A stretch of DNA of 64,000 bases, from positions 11,808,725 to 11,872,724 of the forward strand of contig NC_083344.1 in NCBI RefSeq assembly GCF_019175385.1, written 5' to 3'. The notes under the pieces are model-generated. The model did no database searches. It was not told where the DNA came from and worked only from the letters and a program-made list of their open reading frames with translations. Position 1 is the stretch's first letter. Every line of letters begins with the position of its first letter. Positions 10,154 through 20,545 of this stretch are shown here, in pieces. The position numbers were made by a program, and so were the translations under genes. This DNA comes from Lycium barbarum (lineage: Eukaryota; Streptophyta; Magnoliopsida; Solanales; Solanaceae).

Positions 10154-11385
10154 TCGGGAAGGCGAATGTTGTGGCTGATGCTCTCAACCGTAAATCTATG
10201 GAAAGTTTATGTGATGTTTAGCCAGAGAAAAGAGAGTTAGCTCATGAGGTCCAGTAGTTAGCTAGCCTAGGAGTCCGAATGGACTCGGACAATATGGGAG
10301 CTACCATTTAAAATGCAGTTGTCTCGTCACTAGTAGTTGAAGTGAAAGAGCGCCAGTATGAGGATCCCATGCTAGTTCATTACAAAAATACACTTCCCTA
10401 GAATAAGAACAAGTCATCCTTTGAAATTTCTGGAGATGGAGTTCTCCGATGTCGAGGCAGGTTGTGTGTTCCTGATATTGCAGGATTACGCCACTAACTA
10501 TTGAGAGAAGCCCATTGTTCCCGTTATTCTGTTCACCCTGGAGTAAAAAAAAATGTATCATGGTCTTAAATCTATATATTGGTGGAATGGAATGAAGAAA
10601 GATATAGCGAAATTCGTGGCCCAATGACCTAATTGTCAGCAAGTGAAAATTGAGCACCAAAACCCCGGTGGATTATTGGAAGCTATGGAAATTCCAACTT
10701 GGAAATGGGAATTGATTAATATGGATTTCATCGCAGGCTTACCTCGTTCCCAACATAAGTATGATTCTATATGGGTAAATGTGGATAGACTTACGAAGTC
10801 TGCTCATTTCCTACCAGTCAGAACTACATATGTAGTCGAAGATTATGCAAAGCTTTATGTCAAAGAGATAGTGCGGCTCTATGGTGTTCTAGTATCTATT
10901 ATTTTCGATAGAGGAACACAGTTTAAAGCCAATTTCTGGAAATCTTTTCAAGAAGGTTTGGGGACTCAGGTGAGTCTTAGTACGACATTTTATCCACAAA
11001 CTGATGGGCAAGCTGAGCGTACCATCCAGACTCTTGAGGATATGCTACGAGCTTGTGTATTGGATTTTGGAGGTAGTTAGGATAATCACTTATCGCTTAT
11101 CGAATTTGCTTATAATAACAGTTATCATGCTAGCATCTAAATGGCCCCGTATGGGGCTTTGTATGGGCGCAAGTGCAGATCGCCAATTGGGTGGTTTGAA
11201 GTAGGGGAGACTAAATTGATAGGGCCAGACTTGGTCCAGCAAGCTATAGAGAAAGTCAATCTTATACAGGACTAGTTATTAACAACTCAGAGTTGTCAGA
11301 AATCCTATGCAGATAATCGTCGGCGGGACTTAGAGTTCCAAGTGAAGGATTGGGTATTTTTGAAGGTGTCGCCAATGAAGGGAAG
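9847..11385 (+). pseudogene. L: RNase H and integrase of a gypsy element
   Basis: RNase H runs from 9889 ([35 protein letters not shown]) to the linker [15 protein letters not shown]. The integrase zinc domain is damaged near 10470-10640. The catalytic core is well kept: INMDFIAGLP with the first Asp, VSIIFDRGTQF with the second, and DGQAERTIQTLEDML with the Glu. Stops interrupt it at 10221, about 11080 and 11140. It breaks off at 11385 after FLKVSPMKG, before the chromodomain. Integrase would insert the element cDNA into the genome; this copy cannot. Confidence 0.85.
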
Positions 11386-12006
11386 TTCATGTTAACATAA
11401 TTATTACCCCTCATAACAAAATTATGCTCAAAACATACTAATAATTATAACTTAAGTTAATTCACAACTCAAAATATCATCAAATGCATATTTGAAGTTT
11501 TTCTCTAATTTTTCTTCTCCTTAAATATTAACATAATTACCAAACAAACTTATAAACATGAAACTAATATGAAATCTTACCTCAAAATTCAAGAACACTT
11601 CAATTCTATGGTTACTTCTTTTTGAAATACTCACCTAAAGGTCTTCAAGAGGAGGAGATAAGTGTAGACCTCACTTGGAAACCCTTAACCACTTTAATCT
11701 TCACTTTGATCCTTGGTTTGGGGTTGGAAATATGTTTGGAGAAGTTTGTAGGACTTCATAGGACTTAAGGCCATGTTAAAAATGAAATAAAAATGACCAA
11801 AATTGTCATATAAACTTGTAGGAATATATGTGCATGTTGTGAAAGTTTGAGGAATGTTCTAGAGGATTTGGGATATTTTTAGGGGGGTTTGGATATTAGA
11901 TGAATGTTGTGGGAAGTTCTATAGAGGTATGGAGATGAGAAATAATAGACAACTCCCATGAACTGCCCATCAATAGACAACATACCCTTCTTGTTATTCC
12001 AAAGGA
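11386..12006 (-). other. LTR-like scrap, family not assigned
   Basis: AT-rich sequence without coding similarity. On the minus strand its GGTAAGATTTCATAT motif and surroundings resemble the leader region just after the TATA box in the C and F LTRs. Both boundaries are illegitimate: pol of L on the left and filler DNA on the right. Confidence 0.35.
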
Positions 12007-12070
12007 GAAACTTATCTCCGCACATCCAAACAGAGGAAATTCATGCAAAGAGCACAGCCAAAGGAGAAAC
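12007..12070. repeat. Filler DNA shared with 6051-6113, blocks in swapped order
   Basis: Block Y (12007-12039) comes first, then TTCAT, then block X (12045-12070). Block X runs directly into Ogre/Tat coding sequence, so it may be native here and copied at 6 kb. Part of Y (AAACTTATCTCCGCAC) is the reverse complement of GTGCGGAGATAAGTTT at about 12374-12389, which suggests local copying. Confidence 0.75.
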
Positions 12071-12640
12071 ATTACTGATGCTGAGGCAGCAGAATTCTGG
12101 AAGAAGATGCAAACCAAATATTATTCAATCGAAGAAAAGTTGAAGAAGATACCTGCCCAAACATCGATTATTTCGTTGTTGATGAGTTCTGAAGCCCACA
12201 GGGATGTTTTAGTTAACGTGTTGAGTGGAGTAAACATATTGAATGAGATGACGAGTGAAATGCTGGCCACAACAATTGGACAGATGGTTGAAGCAAACAA
12301 GATTTCTTTTCACGATGATGAGCTCCCACCAAAAGGAACAGAACACAACAAAGCACTTCACATCACCGTGAGGTGCGGAGATAAGTTTGTATCCAGGGTA
12401 CTTGTTGATGGAGGTTCTGGGTGAAACATTTGCCCACTCAACGCTTTAAGAAATTTGAAAATGGACACAGGAGAATTTAAAGAAAGCCACATGAAGGTCC
12501 GAGCTTTTGACGGAACACAAAGAAGTGTCATTGAAGAAATATGTCTACATTTACAGATCCGGCCCATTGAGTTCCCTGTCCTTTTCCAAGTGATGCACAT
12601 ATCGTCAACTTACAACTTGTTGGTAGGAAGGCCATGGGTC
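12071..12640 (+). pseudogene. Ogre/Tat-lineage Gag-Pol fragment with aspartic protease
   Basis: The frame reads ITDAEAAEFWKKMQTKYYSI, then QTSIISLLMSSEAHRDVL, DDELPPKGTEHNKALHITV and the protease active site RVLVDGGSG (12395-12421). After one stop at 12422 it continues NICPLNALRNLKMDTG, VRAFDGTQRSVIEEI and STYNLLVGRPWVHMA. This order and the (D/N)GGS active site match the protease region of plant Ogre/Tat gypsy elements, a lineage distinct from the chromoviruses around it. Both ends are truncated. Confidence 0.8.
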
Positions 12641-12860
12641 CACATGGCTAGCCGTTCCTTCCACTTTGAATCATGGCTGGATTGTTCCTTCCACTTATGT
12701 TTTTGGAGAGCTCTTGGATCTGATTTGGGAAAATAAAATTTCCAAATAAAGTAAAACCTTTTTGTGGGTGAGTCTAATGATGTTGAGGCTTTCTTTTGGA
12801 GAGCTTGTGATGGAATCTCTTGGGTCATATTTACTTCATGCCATGTGCCAGAATCTCAAG
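12641..12860. repeat. Patchwork of short repeated segments (repair filler)
   Basis: Short pieces recur within and near this stretch. GTTCCTTCCACTT occurs near 12654 and 12684. TTTTGGAGAGCT occurs near 12702 and 12794. TGTGGGTGAGTCTAATGATG occurs near 12756 and again near 13035. 12812-12848 is the inverted partner of 9707-9736. The pattern fits repeated template switching during break repair. Confidence 0.65.
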
Positions 12861-13517
12861 GAGTCCCTTTTTAAGTTTTTACATCCTTTACATATGGTTG
12901 AGGTTGTTTGATTGTTATACCATATGGGTGAAGGAAGGAAAATGAAAATGGAGTTCAAGTATGAATTTGAGCATATTTTGAGCTATATATTAACTTGAAT
13001 TGATATTCTTGGCATGTTATGAGTATAACCTTGTTGTGGGTGAGTCTAATGATGTTGAGGAAGTATTATATGTAAGTGTATATGAAGTTGTGTTGAGATT
13101 ATTATTATTAGTGATATTGAAAGGAGTTGTGAGGATTAAATGATGCTTAACTTGAATGAAATCTTTTGATTGTGGTGTTGTTGATTGAGAGTTGTTTTGG
13201 AATTTGGTAGAAGTAGATGAAATAGGGGAAATACTGCCCAATTTTCGTTAGTTCATGAGTTATTCTAGTTTGAATTTAAGAGTGCCTTTAAGGCTTAACC
13301 TTGGTATGAATCCTTTTAAATGTATATTTCTCAAGCCTTGGCGGTGAATGTTAAGTAGTTAAGAAGATGAAGAGGTATGTAATGCTAACCCTTCTTTCTT
13401 AAGGCATGATCCCATCGTTGTATACCTTCATGTGAATTCCATAATGTCCTCCAAGATGACTTCATTCTTAGAATCGCTAAGGCTCATGATTCTTGATATT
13501 CTCATGATACCATTAGT
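12861..13517 (+). mobile_element. A: 5' LTR, left part
   Basis: Noncoding. From about 13375 the motif GGTATGTAATGCTAACCCTTCTTTC matches, in reverse, the C LTR at 24790-24830 and J at about 63170-63205, where it marks the transcribed leader. 13225-13240 (ATACTGCCCAATTTTCG) also matches leader sequence in J and C. The LTR start is not visible. The ORF running into the N gap is not a gene. Confidence 0.6.
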
Positions 13518-14017
13518 NNNNNNNNNNNNNNNNNNNNNNNNNNNNNNNNNNNNNNNNNNNNNNNNNNNNNNNNNNNNNNNNNNNNNNNNNNNNNNNNNNN
13601 NNNNNNNNNNNNNNNNNNNNNNNNNNNNNNNNNNNNNNNNNNNNNNNNNNNNNNNNNNNNNNNNNNNNNNNNNNNNNNNNNNNNNNNNNNNNNNNNNNNN
13701 NNNNNNNNNNNNNNNNNNNNNNNNNNNNNNNNNNNNNNNNNNNNNNNNNNNNNNNNNNNNNNNNNNNNNNNNNNNNNNNNNNNNNNNNNNNNNNNNNNNN
13801 NNNNNNNNNNNNNNNNNNNNNNNNNNNNNNNNNNNNNNNNNNNNNNNNNNNNNNNNNNNNNNNNNNNNNNNNNNNNNNNNNNNNNNNNNNNNNNNNNNNN
13901 NNNNNNNNNNNNNNNNNNNNNNNNNNNNNNNNNNNNNNNNNNNNNNNNNNNNNNNNNNNNNNNNNNNNNNNNNNNNNNNNNNNNNNNNNNNNNNNNNNNN
14001 NNNNNNNNNNNNNNNNN
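13518..14017. other. Assembly gap, exactly 500 N
   Basis: 500 consecutive N. The round size points to a placeholder rather than a measured length. It falls inside the 5' LTR of A, a place where collapsed repeats often break assemblies. Confidence 0.99.
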
Positions 14018-14438
14018 ACCCCTAGGCTGCCTTCTCAGCGCTTGTACAAGAGTACTCCACCTATTCCAGAGTTGTTGTTCAGCTTGGTATGATTCTTTTG
14101 TGAACATTTGGTCATGGCGGGGTGCTGCCCCATCCTTATTATGTTATACACTCCAGTAGAGGTTCGTAGACAGATATGCACAGTTAGATGTTCTATGACC
14201 TTCTCGGTCTATATTTTGCTGTATTATTATTTTGATAGCTTTGTCGGCTTGTATACTTGAGATCAGCTTGGTGATGTATGTATATTTATCTTTTGGGCTT
14301 ATGTCCCTCTCAGCTTATAACATCTATTAGATGGTACCATGGCCTTCTCAAGTACGACTATGAGATGCATGTATGTTCTGTGGTGCTCTGTAGGTTAGCT
14401 CCGGGTGCCCGTCATGGCCCTCCGGTTGGTTCGTGACA
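14018..14438 (+). mobile_element. A: 5' LTR, right part (R/U5)
   Basis: Ends GGTTCGTGACA at 14438, four bases before the primer site. GGGTGCCCGTCATGGCCCTC before the end matches the left end of LTR J (61881-61915, inverted), so A and J are one family. CTCCAGTAGAGGTTCGTAGACAG near 14150 matches the G LTR around 57485. Confidence 0.8.
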
Positions 14439-14442
14439 AAAG

Positions 14443-14456
14443 TGGTATCAGAGCAG
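14443..14456 (+). other. A: primer binding site for initiator Met-tRNA
   Basis: TGGTATCAGAGCAG lies four bases after the LTR end. It matches the complement of the 3' end of plant initiator methionine tRNA, which primes minus-strand DNA synthesis in most gypsy elements. Confidence 0.9.
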
Positions 14457-14652
14457 TTCGTCGTATTGCTGTCTACGAGTCGTGTCTAGTAGAGTCCTGT
14501 TTATGGGTGTGTGGTGCACCATACTTATAAACAGGAGGCTGCATGACATTTAGGAACATTGACCTTTCTTTCTCTTCTTAGATCGCGCGATAGAGCCATG
14601 CTTTGAAGATTCCCTTTTTCCTCACCTTGTGTTTTCATTTCAGTAATGACCC

Positions 14653-16014
14653 GTGACGAGGAAAGCTTCAACGGCCAAGAAGGGAAAGTCAGTGGCAGGT
14701 TGGAGAACTGGAAGGGTACTGCTTGTAGATGTTGAGGAGGGCGAGTCCCAAAATGAGGTTCCATCTGAGACCTCTTATACTCCACCCACTCCAGAGGAGC
14801 ATAAACGAGCTCCAGCACCAGCTCCGGCTCCAGGAACCCAAGTTCCTCCACTTGATGCCATAGGCCAGGAGAGGTGAGAGGCTATTCGGTTGTTGACTCA
14901 GTTGGTAGCCAATCATACCCAGTATCAGGGTACGGGCTATGGTGATAGGGATGTTAGTGGCAGGGTTCGAGATTTTATTAATTTAGACCCTCCAAAATTC
15001 TTTGGATCAAAACCGGATGAGGACCCGCAAAATTTTTTAGATGGGATGTTGAGGACGTTGCAGGTGATTCATGCTTCAGACATTGTGTCGATAGAATTGG
15101 CTTCCTATAGATTACGGGATGTTGTTGTTCACTGGTATGAGACTTCGGTGTCGTTTAGAAGGATTAATGCACCCCCACCTATGTGGCAGGAGTTTGCAGA
15201 TGCCTTCTTTCGGCATTATTTGTCGCTAGAGATTCGATGGGCCCAAACTGATAGATTCTTTTACCTCTGACAGGGGAGCATTAGTGTTCGGGAGTACAGT
15301 CTTCATTTTAATTCATTGGCTAGGTATGCTCCAGCTGTGGTAGCTGAGAAGGAGGATCGTGTTTACCTATTTGTGAGTGGATTGGTACCACACTTAATTG
15401 ATAATTGCATGACGGCTTCTTTTCAGGCAGGTATGGATATTTCTCGCATTCAGGTGCACGCTCAAAATCTCGAAGAGCTTAAGCAGCAGCGGAGGGCCAA
15501 GCGTGAGCATAATAGGGGTCAGAGTAAGAGAGCCAGATCTCCAGGTACTGTCAGTGAGTTTATAGGTGGTCAGAGGCAGTCGTATCCTAGGCATTCAGCC
15601 CATTCAGTGGCTAGTACACCTCCACAGTTTGCAGGTCAGAGATTTGATCGATCTATTTATTCTAGACCAGGTCAGGGTTCCCGAGCCTCAAGTTCTCGGT
15701 ATAGAGATGAATCAGGATGTAGGAGGCCACCTTTACCCCGATTTACTCAGTGTGGTAAATTAAATACTGTACAGTGCCGCTTGGGTTCAGACTTTTGCTG
15801 TGCTTGCGGTCAGCCAAGCCATATTATGCGTGAGTGTCTATCGAGAGGTAGTAGAGGTATGGTTCAGCCTACAGGATCGACAGCTGGTTCATCATCATCT
15901 GTACGCCTTCCGGGGCAAGGTTCTCAGACATCAGCAAGTCATGGTAGAGGCAGAGGTGGAGCATCCAGCTCGAGCAATCCTCAGAACAGCATTTATGCAC
16001 TAGCTGGTCGATAG
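14653..16014 (+). pseudogene. A: gag (capsid and nucleocapsid)
   Basis: The reading frame begins TRKASTAKKGKSV at 14653 with GTG where related elements have ATG. The capsid core follows: PPKFFGSKPDEDPQNFLDGM, ELASYRLRDVVVHWYE and PPMWQEFADAFFRHYL. After a second in-frame stop at 15268 it resumes with VREYSLHFNSLARYAP. A CCHC zinc knuckle (CCACGQPSHIMREC, about 15797-15840) is intact, followed by a Ser/Gly-rich tail. In-frame stops at about 14876 and 15268 and the lost start make it nonfunctional. Length, about 450 codons, is normal for the family. Confidence 0.9.
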
Positions 16015-16528
16015 GATCTTGAGTCATCACCCGATGTTGTTACAAGTATACTATAAGTATTTTGTCATGATGTATATGCGTTTATTGATCCAGGTTCTAC
16101 ATTGTCATATGTTACTCCTTTTATTACTGGTCAGTTTGGGGTGAAACCCGAGTCGATTAAACCTTTTGAAGTGTCTACACCCGTTGGTGATCTAGTAATA
16201 ATAGATGGGTATACAGGTATTGTGTATTTATAGTCTGTGATTGTCATACTATGGCAGATTTGATTGAATTAGATATATTAAACTTTGATATCATTATGTG
16301 TATGGATTGGTTGGATTGTTTGACTTCTTGTTATGCTAATGTTGATTGTAGAACGAAGATTGTTCGATTTCAGTTTCTAAGAGAGCCAGTTCTAGAGTGG
16401 AAGGGTAATATAGCATCACCAAGAGGTAGATTTATATCCTATCTCAAGGCAAGGAAAATGATTGCTAAGGGTTGTATTTATCATTTAGTCCGAGTTCAGG
16501 ATACAGAAGCAAAGCCACCGACTCTTTA
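16015..16528 (+). pseudogene. A: aspartic protease and linker
   Basis: DVYAFIDPGSTLSYVTPF (16065-16118) is the gypsy protease active site with DPG intact. The chain continues FGVKPESIKPFEVSTPVGD, a frame change near 16200, then ADLIELDILNFDIIMCMDWL, VDCRTKIVRFQF and EPVLEWKGN. It ends at a TAG at 16527, where related copies read through. It lies directly after gag and would be made as part of one polyprotein. Confidence 0.85.
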
Positions 16529-17248
16529 GTCTGTCCCAGTAGTTAATGAGTTTCCAGACGTATTTTTAGAAGAGCTTCAAGGTCTTCCACCAGAGCGGGT
16601 GATTGACTTTAGAATCAACGTATTACCAGATACTCAACTAATATCTATTCCTCTTTATAGAATGGCGCCTGCTGAGTTGAGGGAGTTGAAGGCGCAGTTG
16701 AAGGACTTGCTTGAGAAAGGCTTTATCAGGCCTAGCACATCACTGTGGGGAGCACCAGTGTTATTTGTGAGGAAGAAAGACAGCTCCTTGTGAATGTGTA
16801 TTCACTACAGGTAGTTGAATAAGGTGACAATAAAGAATAAGTATCCACTTCCAAGGATCGAAGATTTATTTGATCAGTTACAAGGTGCTAGATGGTTCTC
16901 GAACATAGATTTGAGATTAGGGTATCACCAGGTAAGGGTTAGAGAGAAAGACATTTCGAAGACAGCTTCCAGGACTAGATATAGTCACTTCAAGTTTCGT
17001 GTAATGTCATTCGGGTTAACTAATGCACCAGCGGTATTTATGGATTTGATGAATAGCATATTTAGGCCTTTCTTCGATAGGCAGAGCATGCGGATCATTT
17101 ACGTGTTGTTCTTAAATTTCTTCAAGCTCGGAAGCTGTATGCAAAGTTCTCTAAATGTGAGTTCCGGTTGAACTCTGTGACTTTTCTGGGGCATATTATT
17201 TCAGATGAGGGTATCCGGGTAGATTCGCAGAAGATTGAAGCCGTGATG
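16529..17248 (+). pseudogene. A: reverse transcriptase, N-terminal part, catalytic box deleted
   Basis: Recognisable in order: [15 protein letters not shown], the fingers [23 protein letters not shown], a stop (TGA at 16792), [31 protein letters not shown] with the first catalytic Asp, and [19 protein letters not shown]. About 60 bases are then missing compared with element G, including the [10 protein letters not shown] catalytic box. After the deletion a shifted frame encodes [12 protein letters not shown]...[11 protein letters not shown]. Solo LTR D interrupts it at 17249. No polymerase activity is possible. Confidence 0.9.
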
Positions 17249-17574
17249 TGTAACACTCCGTAAATTTGGGTCAGGCGTGATTGTGTATAATGGGTGTAAA
17301 TGTGATATTTTAACTATATGAATCCTTTCGGGATGAATTTGGGTGAAAGATAGGCGTTATAGAATCAAACCAAGTAGTGAAGTTCGTAAGAGTTCTTAAA
17401 ATCGCCTAAGTTTTGTTGACCTGTATTGTAGGCCAATTTTGTGAAAATATGTTACTAATTTGGGAAAACTTCCTGTAATAGAAGTTGTAGATCTTTGAAA
17501 TATCTTTCCAAAGGTATATAGTGTAGCTCAAACTAACTTATGAGTAAAAAGTATGGCCGTTTTACTAACCTGCG

Positions 17575-17700
17575 TTTCGCGGGATCATCCTGCAGTTCAA
17601 TTCTGCGAATCTCAAGATGAACACCAGAAATCACGCCCCTCTGACACGTCGTGCGGTAGGGCTGTGCTTCACAGGTCAAACGTGCGATTCACACGATGGG
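17575..17700 (+). repeat. D: GC-rich short inverted repeat block upstream of TATA
   Basis: A CG-rich island in an AT-rich LTR with short interrupted inverted pieces, for example CACGTCGTGCGG and CGTGCGATTCACACGATG. It ends about 20 bp before the TATA box. Confidence 0.5.
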
Positions 17701-17718
17701 TCACACGCCTTGCTCGAC

Positions 17719-17727
17719 TATAAAAAA
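17719..17727 (+). promoter_or_regulatory. D: TATA box
   Basis: TATAAAAAA follows the GC-rich block and precedes a leader containing AAACCCTAG and GGTAAG-type motifs seen after the TATA box of the other LTRs. Confidence 0.6.
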
Positions 17728-18580
17728 CCCCAGAGCGTGAAATTTTCTTAAACCTTCATTCTACTTCATCTTTGGCCGACTTTTTGAGAAGAAATAACCC
17801 TAGGGCTTCCCCAAAACATATAAGGTAAGTTCTTGATCAATTCCTATCATTACAACATCTGTCTAACATCAATTCACTACTCTTAAACACTAGTTCATCT
17901 TTACAAACCCTAGATTCTTGAAAGCTAAAGAAAGAGAAGAAGAAAGGAACGTTGGAGACTTTGAGATTCCTTCAAAAAGGTATGATCCTTGATGTTTCTG
18001 ATGTTATTGAAAGGGTTTAGACTAATGTAGGTTTTCCTATAGGATTATAATCCATGAATGATTCATGAAGCTTTCAAGAACACGTTCTAGACATGAAAAC
18101 CCTAGGTTTTCTATAAAGGGATATATGAGTAGAATTAGATTAAAGCTTGTAACACCCTGTATCGTTAGAGTTCTAGTGGAAAAACTGAAGGTTTGAACGT
18201 TTTCCGAAAATGGTTGACAGGCCTGCTTGGGGAAATCATAAATCCTTGACTAGTTGGGAATTTGGGTAAGTACCCTTAATGAAAGTTGTAGTACGTAAAA
18301 ATACCTTTCTAACGAATAAGGACCAGGCCAATCAGAGATCGGAGTAAGGAGATATGATCGTCTCAATATGGCTAATAGTAAGGCACTTAAAATTCTCTAG
18401 AATCGGCTAAGTTTTCGATACGTTTGCCTTCCAGTCAAATTTCATGAAACTCCGTTGGGAATTTGAGAAAACATAAAACATGAAAGTTGTAGCCCTTTTC
18501 AATTTCTTTCCAACGGTATATTTTGGAGCCCAAACAGAGCTGTGTACAAGAAGTTATGTCCATTTTACCGAACACTGTGC

Positions 18581-18716
18581 GGAACCGACACCCGTCGCTT
18601 CTCGAAGCGCGTGAGGGCGCGGGAGATAGCCCCGCATCGTGGGCCGATCGCGTAACTCTGAGTATTGAGCTGCCGAATATCTCGCGATGCACGTGTATCG
18701 TGGACCCGTCGCATAA
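18581..18716 (+). repeat. B 5' LTR: GC-rich palindromic block
   Basis: Dense CG with short inverted repeats such as CTTCTCGAAG and repeated (T)CGCG/CATCG words. It lies about 45 bp before the TATA-like TATTTAAG. Aligned by eye with the 3' LTR (32596-32733) it has about 23 mismatches in 125 bases, while 180 bases at 19081-19260 show only one. Confidence 0.7.
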
Positions 18717-19814
18717 CAGGTCGGGTTTCGGGTCAAAAGTTGGGATTTCACGTTTTAAGTTGTATTTAAGTTTGGAGTTTATTTCCCTAACACCCCTAGT
18801 CACGAAAAATCACCCTAAAGTCAGAGGGAACAAGTCCCAAGCCTCAAGAACCCTCCAAGGTAAGTTTTATCATGATTCTAGGTTGAATTCAAGTCCCTAA
18901 TCTCTTTCTAACTTGAGTAAACCCTTCTAATCAATAGAGTTGTGAGTGGAACATTATTGTTGGGCATGGATACCCTAGACCTCATATTCAAGAGGATTGA
19001 ATGTCAAAAAGGTAATTCTTCTACACTCTAATCATTCATAATAGTGAATTGATTAGTTCTTGGGAGAATAGTAAATGGGTTTAGTAAAGAGAATTATACG
19101 AACTATAGTAGGGTTTTGGATTGTTGACTTGAGATTTTTATAATGATATGGGTGATGGAGAACGATGTTAATTACACCTAATTGAGATTGTAGAATCACC
19201 TAGAAGTAATAGAATGGGAATTAGGTGAAGAAACACCATTAATGGAGATTGTGGAGCTTTATGCCCACTAAGTGTTTGATAAAATGCTTAGATGACCAAA
19301 GCATGAATATTATTGCTAATATAGAATCCCTTTGACTTGTATTGATATAGATCAAAGTTGAAAGGGTTGACGAACATTGTATTACGCTCAAAGGCTGGAA
19401 TTAAGGTATGTGAGGCTAACTTTCTACGTTAGGGAATGTTCATAATTCTCCCTACGCCTCATTCTTCATACTTGTCAGTAATTTGACTCAGAATATAGTT
19501 TAGCCCTAGTTTCATGATATGAGATAGAACTGTTATCTTCTAGGGTTGCAGTTACAGAATTCGTTCATGGTTATCAATTTGAATATCATGAACTCAGCAC
19601 GTAATCTTTATAGACTTATGTATTGTTACCACATGAGTGTCAATCTAGAAATTCAGTATGCTCAGAAACAGTCAGTGTTTTCAATTCAGTCCAGCATGTC
19701 TATGTCAGTTCAGCATTGTTCATTGTTGTTATGGTCTCAGTCCTTATTAATTAACCATAATTATACATATGTGATTTTTCCCGAGGGCACAACACAGTCT
19801 TGTGCATATGTATA

Positions 19815-19890
19815 CATGGCTGAGGCCATTGACTAACGCACTACTAGGCCGAGGCCATAGCGTGCATTTATTATTGGGCCGAGGCCGTAC
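19815..19890 (+). repeat. B 5' LTR: GGCCGAGGCC short tandem repeats
   Basis: GGCTGAGGCC, GGCCGAGGCC and GGCCGAGGCC are spaced about 30 bp apart, each with a CATTGACT/CATAGCGTGC or GTACATATA tail. The same array lies at 33831-33902 in the 3' LTR. Confidence 0.65.
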
Positions 19891-20532
19891 ATATACAAAC
19901 ACAGATAATACAGAGGATTTAGATACAGAGCAGGGAGTATTCATATCTCTACTTCTTACTATTACAATTACAGTTATCAGTTTCAGTATTTTATTGCTTC
20001 AGTTGCTTTACATACCAGTACAATTCAAATGTGCTGATGTCCCTTTTATTGCTTGGAGGCCTGCATCTCGCGATGCAGGAAACGATATATAGGTGGACGA
20101 CTCAGCTATTTAGGAATGCACGTATCAGCTTCTGGTTAGCCCCAAATTCCTTCGGGGCGTTGTCAGCTATCCAGTTATTTCAGTTTATAGACAACTTTAT
20201 TACTCAGTACTCTTAGAGGCTTCATAGACACAGTTCAGACAGTCAGATATTTGTTATGTTAGCCTTGTAGACAGTTATACTCAGTCGTTCAGTTGTTTTG
20301 GTTTAGCCATGTTGGCTACTTTCAGACATGTTCAGATTGTCTAAGTATTTCCGAATTATGATATTTCAGTCAGACTTTTAGTTAATCAGCATGTGTTAGT
20401 TTTATTTTATAAATTAGTTATGTTTTGGTATCACATGTTGATTCAGCCAGCCAGTTGGTTAACTCGGTCACATGCAGTCAGGCACCGGGTGCCGTGTTAC
20501 GTCCAGGCCCAGGTTCGGGGCATGACAAAGCT

Positions 20533-20545
20533 TGGTAGCAGAGCC
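20533..20545 (+). other. B: primer binding site, one mismatch
   Basis: TGGTAGCAGAGCC lies five bases after the 5' LTR end. It differs from the initiator Met-tRNA complement TGGTATCAGAGCC at one base. Confidence 0.75.

Larger units (their letters stand above)
18148..20527 (+). mobile_element. B: 5' LTR
   Basis: 2380 bp, from TGTAACACCC to GGGGCATGACA. Contents in order: U3 with a GC-rich palindromic block (18581-18716), TATA-like TATTTAAG near 18763, leader with AAACCCT motifs, GGTATGTGAGGCTAACTTTC near 19405, a GGCCGAGGCC repeat zone at 19820-19890, and a CAG-rich tail. ORFs inside it are not conserved as proteins. Confidence 0.95.

Noticed and set aside
13432..14107. Two ORFs of about 200 codons
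   Set aside because: Consist almost entirely of N from the assembly gap.
18523..18900. 125-codon ORF and opposing 122-codon ORF in the B LTR
   Set aside because: Overlapping frames on both strands in the GC-rich block; changed by the many differences between the two LTRs, no conservation as protein.
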